DNA from: an uncultured Sphingobacteriales bacterium
Lineage (GTDB): Bacteria; Bacteroidota; Bacteroidia; Chitinophagales; Chitinophagaceae
Assembly (NCBI GenBank): GCA_946479435.1
Contig: CAMLFX010000098.1
Coordinates: forward strand, 1-11,063
Direction of reading: 5' to 3'
DNA: 11,063 nt
In this document: positions 6,924 to 11,063 of the stretch, piece after piece
How the letters are laid out: each line of letters begins with the position of its first letter
Numbering within the stretch: position 1 is the first letter of the stretch
Made by a program: the position numbers and the translations under genes
Notes under the pieces: model-generated
What the model was told of the DNA's origin: nothing
Database searches by the model: none
What the model saw: the letters and a program-made list of their open reading frames with translations, nothing else

Positions 6924-6959
6924 TTACGCTAAACGGATAACTACTTACGCCAAACGGAT
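6924..6959. promoter_or_regulatory. Tandem operator half-sites, probable AraC-type binding site
   Basis: TTACGCnAAACGGAT occurs at 6924-6938 and 6945-6959, 14 of 15 bases identical, with a period of 21 bases, which is the spacing of the araI1/araI2 half-sites of AraC. The first copy also carries a CCGTT/AACGG inverted repeat (6921-6936). The second copy ends two bases before the AraC-type ATG at 6962, so binding would block that gene while sitting upstream of the opposite promoter. Confidence 0.75.
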
Positions 6960-6961
6960 TT

Positions 6962-7951
6962 ATGCCGGTAAAAATGAAGATCAGCGATACTTTCGACTTC
7001 AGGGTGCTGCCGCACCCTAAGAGCATCGTGCCGTCTTTAACTACCCAGGCGGGGCCTCCTGGTGTGCTCTACAACGAAAAAGCAGGGCAGCTTGAGTTTA
7101 GCAACCTCGCTTTTCCCAATATGCATATTATGTGTATGGGCTGGCAAACTGCTAATGAAGATTTGCTACTGTTCGATGACCCTACAGCCGATGGAAATAT
7201 CAACATCAACTTCCAGCTGAACGGAGATATGTACACTACCTTCCCCGGCCTGCCGCACAACCTCGATATGAAACGCAGTACACACAACCTTGTCTTCATA
7301 CCCGACCCCGGCGATGTACACAGCATAAAGAAGAACCAGACACTATCGCTGCTGCATATAAGCCTGGATAAAGATTTTTTCATGAACTGTATTGGCCAGA
7401 ACGATGCATGGAGCGAACGCGCTTACGAAACGATATCGAAAGGAAGGCCATTTTCAGGCAAACATGGCACCTTACATATCACTGCCCAAATGCAGCAATT
7501 GATACATGGTATTTACCATTGTAAGGAAACAGCCCCCATGCGCAGCTTACTCATACAGTCGCGCACATTAGAGCTGCTGGCTTTACAGATAGGCCAGTTT
7601 ACGCAAGCAGCCAATACTATACATGCCGTTAAGAACGATGACATCGATAAGCTGCATCGATTGAAAGCCTACCTCGATGAACATTTTCTTGATGAGTTAA
7701 GCCTTTCGCAATTGGCAAAAATCAGTTTGCTGAATGAGTTTAAATTAAAGAGTGGATTTAAAGCGGTGTTCAGCATTACCGTATTTGGCTATATACGCAA
7801 CCTGCGCATGAACTATGCTAAGCAGCTACTGCTGAATATGAGCATGACGGTAGCTGAAGTAGCTATGATAACGGGCTACGAACACACACAGCATTTCTCT
7901 GCCGCATTCAAAAAGCATTTCGGAATTAATCCTTCGCTGATACGGAAATAG
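6962..7951 (+). CDS. AraC-family transcriptional regulator (PchR-like)
   Basis: 329 residues, the usual length for a two-domain AraC regulator. The N-terminal 220 residues are a ligand-sensing domain with no similarity I can name. The AraC DNA-binding domain spans about 228-329, with the first helix-turn-helix at about 247-267 (LSLSQLAKISLLNEFKLKSG) and the second at about 296-318 (TVAEVAMITGYEHTQHFSAA), closing with FKKHFGINPSLIRK. The GFKAVFSITVFGYIRNLRM segment resembles the PchR subfamily, whose known members often respond to siderophores or other small ligands. The ATG at 6962 is used. Met5 at 6974 would leave more room for the operator ending at 6959. It is divergent from the cytochrome-cupin operon, 86 bases apart. 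No terminator is visible after it. Confidence 0.92.
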   Translation: MPVKMKISDTFDFRVLPHPKSIVPSLTTQAGPPGVLYNEKAGQLEFSNLAFPNMHIMCMGWQTANEDLLLFDDPTADGNININFQLNGDMYTTFPGLPHNLDMKRSTHNLVFIPDPGDVHSIKKNQTLSLLHISLDKDFFMNCIGQNDAWSERAYETISKGRPFSGKHGTLHITAQMQQLIHGIYHCKETAPMRSLLIQSRTLELLALQIGQFTQAANTIHAVKNDDIDKLHRLKAYLDEHFLDELSLSQLAKISLLNEFKLKSGFKAVFSITVFGYIRNLRMNYAKQLLLNMSMTVAEVAMITGYEHTQHFSAAFKKHFGINPSLIRK

Positions 7952-7986
7952 TATTGGAGCCCGGAATTGGTTTGGTACACTTATAC

Positions 7987-9528
7987 CTATGCCGGCAGGT
8001 ACAAATAAAATGTTGCGCCTTCACCGGGTGTGCTATCGGCCATTATTATACCATTATGATTCTCGGCTATTTTTTTACACAGGGCTAAACCTATACCCGT
8101 ACCGGCGTAGGCCTGTTTGCCATGCAGGCGCTGGAACAGGGAGAATATCTTTTGACAATATTCTTTCTCAAACCCAATGCCATTATCCCTGAACGTTAGC
8201 TGAACATAATTTATATCAGCAAGCGATTTAGGAGCGTTTTCAATTTGGGCTTTGCGCACAATACTGTGTTCTATTTCTATAACAGGCTGCCCCTGCGAGA
8301 ATTTTAATGAATTGCTGATAAGATTTGAAAACAACTGCCCCAGCTGAATGTAGTTACCGGGTATTACCGGCAGCTCACCGCTCTTAATGATCGCTTTTTT
8401 ATCCTCTATCAATAATTCAAAATCCTGCTGTACCTCAGCCAGCACAGTATTCAGATCTACATCAGTTATGGCTACCCCGCTTTTATCTTGTGTGAGGCGG
8501 CTATAGTTCAGTAACGATTTCACCAGTTCGGCCATTCTTTTTGCCGAAGCATCCAGCTTATCAAGGTATCGCTCTGCAAATTCCTTATTACTGTAGTTAT
8601 CTTTTATAAGCTCTGCAAAGGTTTGTATTTTTCTCAGGGGTTCCTGCAAGTCGTGCGAGGCCACATAAGCAAACTGTTCCAGTTCACTGTTCTGCACTTC
8701 CAGCTCTTTTGTATAGGCGGCAAGTTTTTCTTCTGCAAGTTTCTGCTGGGTAAGGTCGCGTGTCACTTTCGAGAAACCGATTACGCTGCCATCTTTACCA
8801 TGCAAGGCTGTAATGGTAATACTACCCCAGAATTTCTTGCCATCTTTTCTTACACGCCAGCCTTCCTGTGTTGCGCGGCCTGTTTCTGCGGCTCGCTTCA
8901 ACAATGTATCAGGCAGGTTTATTTCGCGGTCTTCCTTTGTATAAAATAGTCCAAAGTGCTTACCTACTACTTCGCTGCTGCTATAGCCTTTTGTCTTTTC
9001 AGCGCCCAGGTTCCAGTTTTCTATTATGCCATTTTCATTCAATAAAATGATCGCATAATCCTGCACTTCAGCTACCATCCGGTGGTAGCGTTCTTCACTC
9101 ATCCGCAGCTTATCCTCTGCCAGTTTTTTATCCGTAAGGTCGCGGGTTAACTTGCTATAGCCTACTACATTATTATCGTCATCGTGCAGGGCGGTTATAG
9201 TAATACTGCCCCAGAAACGGGTGCCGTCTTTTCTTTTACGCCAGCCTTCCTGCGATGCGCGGCCTGTAGTCTTTGCCTCATTCATCAGTACATAAGGCAA
9301 GCCGCTATCCAGGTCTTCCTGCAAGTAAAATATACTGAAATGCCTGCCCAGTATTTCTTCTTCCTTATAGCCTTTTATTTTTTCAGCGCCTTTATTCCAA
9401 TTGCGGATAAAGCCTTCAGCATCCATCAGTATTATGGCATAGTCCTGTATCTCTTCCACCATACGCTGAAAGATTACATTTTTATCGGCCAGGCTGTTGA
9501 AATTTATTTGCGCTTTACTTACAGGCAT
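7987..9528 (-). CDS. Soluble PAS-PAS histidine kinase
   Basis: 513 residues with no membrane segment or signal peptide, so it senses inside the cell. Two PAS/PAC units lie at about 20-135 and 148-263, nearly the same sequence offset by exactly 128 residues. The PAS ligand, possibly heme, flavin or none, cannot be told. A short coiled linker (AAYTKELEVQNSELEQ) leads to the HisKA domain with His292 in SHDLQEPLR as the phosphorylation site. The ATPase domain has Asn402/Asn406 (NLISNSLKF, N box), DNGIGF at 448-453 (G1), IFSLFQRLHG (F box) and GTGIGLALCK at 476-485 (G2), so it should be active. It starts 4 bases after the stop of the receiver gene, its evident partner, and is the second gene of that operon. 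Confidence 0.95.
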   Translation of the reverse strand: MPVSKAQINFNSLADKNVIFQRMVEEIQDYAIILMDAEGFIRNWNKGAEKIKGYKEEEILGRHFSIFYLQEDLDSGLPYVLMNEAKTTGRASQEGWRKRKDGTRFWGSITITALHDDDNNVVGYSKLTRDLTDKKLAEDKLRMSEERYHRMVAEVQDYAIILLNENGIIENWNLGAEKTKGYSSSEVVGKHFGLFYTKEDREINLPDTLLKRAAETGRATQEGWRVRKDGKKFWGSITITALHGKDGSVIGFSKVTRDLTQQKLAEEKLAAYTKELEVQNSELEQFAYVASHDLQEPLRKIQTFAELIKDNYSNKEFAERYLDKLDASAKRMAELVKSLLNYSRLTQDKSGVAITDVDLNTVLAEVQQDFELLIEDKKAIIKSGELPVIPGNYIQLGQLFSNLISNSLKFSQGQPVIEIEHSIVRKAQIENAPKSLADINYVQLTFRDNGIGFEKEYCQKIFSLFQRLHGKQAYAGTGIGLALCKKIAENHNGIIMADSTPGEGATFYLYLPA

Positions 9529-9532
9529 AATT

Positions 9533-9928
9533 TCAGGAAATTATTGAAAAAATTGCGGACAGCTTTTCTTTCAATTCAGCGGTTTTTGCGGGTTTAATTA
9601 TAAAATCGTTGGCGCCATGCCGCTTGCTTTCTTCCACCGATGGCGCATCGCCCGTGGTGGAATACATGTATATCTGTGTATCGTTTAGCCGCTCCATACT
9701 TCTTAGTTTTTTAAGACATTCTATACCATTCATCTTAGGCATATTCATATCTACAAAAATATAGTCGGGGGTATATGTTATGTCTGAAGCCAGTTTTGTT
9801 ATAGCATCAACCGAATCGCTATTGGCTATGCAATTCACATTGCTGTTTAATTGATCCAGGCAAATTATAAATATCTCCTGATCGTCGGGGTCGTCGTCTA
9901 TAATTAAACATTGCCGCATTTCCTTCAT
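9533..9928 (-). CDS. Stand-alone response-regulator receiver protein
   Basis: 131 residues, a single CheY-like receiver domain with no output domain. The acidic cluster DDD (11-13) binds magnesium, Asp60 in FVDMNMPKMNG is the phosphoacceptor, Ser90/Thr91 in YSTTGD is the switch residue, and Lys112-Pro113 completes the active site. All key residues are present. Similar lone receivers (Rcp1-like) usually pair with PAS or phytochrome kinases, which fits the kinase 4 bases downstream. It may act as a relay to another protein or as a sink for the kinase. The ATG at 9928 is preceded by AAAGGAA, a possible weak ribosome site, and by a -7-like box. Confidence 0.93.
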   Translation of the reverse strand: MKEMRQCLIIDDDPDDQEIFIICLDQLNSNVNCIANSDSVDAITKLASDITYTPDYIFVDMNMPKMNGIECLKKLRSMERLNDTQIYMYSTTGDAPSVEESKRHGANDFIIKPAKTAELKEKLSAIFSIIS

Positions 9929-9945
9929 AGCTATGATTCCTTTTC

Positions 9946-9953
9946 CAAACTAA
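9946..9953 (-). promoter_or_regulatory. Candidate -7 box for the receiver-kinase operon
   Basis: TTAGTTTG, one mismatch from TAnnTTTG, lies 17 bases before the receiver ATG, similar to the distances seen for other genes here. A -33 TTG is not clear. The surrounding 104-base gap to 10032 shows nothing else firm. Confidence 0.4.
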
Positions 9954-10032
9954 TTAAAAATACTTTATATGGAAGCTTATTGTAAAGCTAATAAAAAACA
10001 GGCTACGTCAAACAAAAATTGGCAACAGGCTG

Positions 10033-10623
10033 CTACTCTTTACCCGCCTGCCTTCTTACATATTTGGTTAGTATCACTATCATTTGCCCTTCTATACGGC
10101 CTTCTATTTGTTCGGTATTGTCTTTCACAAGGTGTATGTTGCGTACTACCGTTCCCACTTTGGCATTTACGGTTGAGCCCTTTACGTTCAGCGATTGTGT
10201 AAGCACCACAGTATCGCCGTTTTGCAGCAATGCGCCGTTAGCATCCTTATGCAGGTCCACGCTGCCATCGTTTTCATGGTCGCCGGTGGCCTTTGCCCAT
10301 GCCAGGCGGTCATCATCCAGGTACATCATATCCAGGCTATCCTGTGCCCATGCTTCATTTTTCAGGCGGTTCAGCATACGCCAGCTTACTACCTGCACAC
10401 CCGGTACTTCGCTCCACATGCTTGTGGTCAGTACATTCCAGTGTGTGGCATCCAGTTCTTCCTTCTTATCTATTTGCGCCAGGCACTTATCGCAAATAAG
10501 CAGGGTGTTCTCTTCATAACCACCCGTTTGCGGGGGCACTTCATATATATTTAGCTTACCCCCGGTGCCGCACAGCTCACATTTGTTTTCGCTGCGCGCC
10601 TTTAATCTTTCTTCAAGTGTCAT
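10033..10623 (-). CDS. PhnA/YjdM-type zinc-ribbon protein
   Basis: 196 residues from the ATG at 10623. A 25-residue upstream extension in the same frame is rejected because it overlaps the promoter and precedes the conserved MTLEERLKARSENKCELCG start. Cys15-x-x-Cys18 and Cys44-x-x-Cys47 (CELC, CDKC) form the zinc ribbon. The C-terminal 70 residues from about 128 (DANGALLQNGDTVVLTQSLNVKGS, then NAKVGTVVRNIHLV) form the small PhnA beta-barrel, ending VILTKYVRRQ. The middle (55-125) is the extended region of the longer members. Despite the name, this family has no shown phosphonate-cleaving activity that I can point to, and the role is unknown. It is probably transcribed alone. Confidence 0.92.
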   Translation of the reverse strand: MTLEERLKARSENKCELCGTGGKLNIYEVPPQTGGYEENTLLICDKCLAQIDKKEELDATHWNVLTTSMWSEVPGVQVVSWRMLNRLKNEAWAQDSLDMMYLDDDRLAWAKATGDHENDGSVDLHKDANGALLQNGDTVVLTQSLNVKGSTVNAKVGTVVRNIHLVKDNTEQIEGRIEGQMIVILTKYVRRQAGKE

Positions 10624-10643
10624 TGCAGTGTGTGTTATGGCGG

Positions 10644-10651
10644 CGAAGGTA
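10644..10651 (-). promoter_or_regulatory. Candidate -7 box for the PhnA-type gene
   Basis: TACCTTCG, one base from TAnnTTTG, lies 20 bases before the ATG at 10623. A TTG occurs upstream at a short distance (about 15 bases), so the -33 match is weak. Confidence 0.5.
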
Positions 10652-10713
10652 CGCAAAGAAAAGAGGCAATAGTAGCTCATACATGCAGGGTTATACATCC
10701 CGCTTAAAATAGT

Positions 10714-10738
10714 AAAGCCACTTCTATGTGGCTTTTTT
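10714..10738. terminator. Hairpin terminator downstream of the DinB-family gene
   Basis: Stem AAAGCCAC (10714-10721) and GTGGCTTT (10728-10735) with a 6-base loop. A T-run (10733-10738) follows on the plus strand. On the minus strand, where the DinB gene ends at 10776, the stem is followed by ACTATTTT, so termination there may be weaker. It lies between the DinB-family stop and the PhnA-type promoter. Confidence 0.75.
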
Positions 10739-10775
10739 CGTGTATTTGTAAAATGAGGTTAGGAAACCTTTGCCC

Positions 10776-11063
10776 TTATAGTTGGGCGGCCCTCAGCATT
10801 TTTTTTACTATCACTATTTGCCCCAGGTGGTAGTGTGTATGCTCTACTATGCCCGCCATATTGCGGTAGTAGGTACCATACTTTTCGTCGGTAAAGTTCC
10901 GGGTAAATATCTCTTCGGGTAGTTGTTCCAGCAATGTGGCAAACTGTTCCACATCTGCCCAGTATTTATTCAGCAGTGCCTCCCAGACCTGTTGTGTTTT
11001 TATTTCAGGGTGGTGAAAGCTGTATTCATCTTTAGCGTTCAGCGGTTCGCCCTGCAATACCTT
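10776..11063 (-). CDS. DinB-family protein, C-terminal part (cut by window edge)
   Basis: The frame is open to the right edge, so the start is outside the window; about 95 residues are visible. The patterns LQGEPLNAKDEYSF, then NKYWADVEQF, KYGTYYRNMAGIVEHTHYHLGQIV and KKML near the end are the recognisable C-terminal half of DinB four-helix proteins. The EHTHYH segment supplies two of the three histidines of the usual metal site (HxxxH). The first histidine would lie in the missing part. DinB-family proteins are metal-binding, and many act in thiol transfer or have no known role. A hairpin follows at 10714-10738. Confidence 0.85.
   Translation of the reverse strand, partial: KVLQGEPLNAKDEYSFHHPEIKTQQVWEALLNKYWADVEQFATLLEQLPEEIFTRNFTDEKYGTYYRNMAGIVEHTHYHLGQIVIVKKMLRAAQL

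Noticed and set aside
8623..9597. Plus-strand frames opposite the histidine kinase
   Set aside because: Cys- and Phe-rich shadow readings of the duplicated PAS region; their similarity to each other only mirrors the PAS duplication.
9969..10554. Plus-strand frames opposite the PhnA-type gene
   Set aside because: They have no recognisable protein features and lie antisense to a well-conserved gene.
10624..10698. 25-residue extension of the PhnA-type protein
   Set aside because: The conserved start MTLEERLKARS is at the ATG at 10623, and the extension overlaps the -7 box.

Overview
The window comes from a member of the Bacteroidota, most likely a Chitinophagaceae-type or other Sphingobacteriales-like bacterium. 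The evidence is a secreted protein with a type IX secretion (T9SS) C-terminal sorting domain, several Bacteroidota-style -7 boxes (TAnnTTTG) 17-21 bases before ATG starts, little use of Shine-Dalgarno sequences, and a Crp/Fnr-family regulator of a kind common in that phylum. No rRNA, tRNA, CRISPR array, transposase, phage gene or recognisable defence system was found. It reads as ordinary chromosomal sequence packed with small transcription units, and no intergenic gap reaches 300 bases.

Left part (1-2750): the tail of a luciferase-like flavin monooxygenase, an AT-rich orphan four-helix membrane protein with a GTG start, a small exported protein on the minus strand, then a Crp/Fnr-like regulator followed by an AhpD-like carboxymuconolactone decarboxylase family protein with a CxxC motif. 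The last two each have a TAGCTTTG box, and a strong hairpin closes the unit.

Middle (2750-6961): three minus-strand units. The first is a 560-residue T9SS cargo protein with a 51-residue repeat resembling propeller blades. The second is a membrane-embedded HExxH (M50-like) protein. The third is a two-gene operon of a membrane-anchored diheme cytochrome c and a cupin whose start overlaps the cytochrome stop (ATGA).

An AraC/PchR-type regulator (6962-7951) is transcribed away from the cytochrome-cupin operon. The 86-base gap between them holds a pair of 15-base direct repeats exactly 21 bases apart, which is the spacing of classic AraC half-sites, and a perfect inverted repeat whose two arms are each a -7 box, one for each direction. 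This is the clearest regulatory structure in the window. I infer that the AraC protein activates the cytochrome-cupin operon and limits its own expression.

Right part (7987-11063): a minus-strand two-gene operon of a stand-alone receiver protein and a soluble histidine kinase with two tandemly duplicated PAS domains, then a PhnA-type zinc-ribbon protein and the C-terminal part of a DinB-family protein that runs off the window. Three terminator hairpins in the window share nearly the same stem (AAAGCCnC / GnGGCTTT).

I saw nothing that can be claimed outright as a new biological system. The best candidates for follow-up are the AraC/cytochrome/cupin locus with its operator layout, the orphan AT-rich membrane protein, and the 51-residue-repeat T9SS protein.
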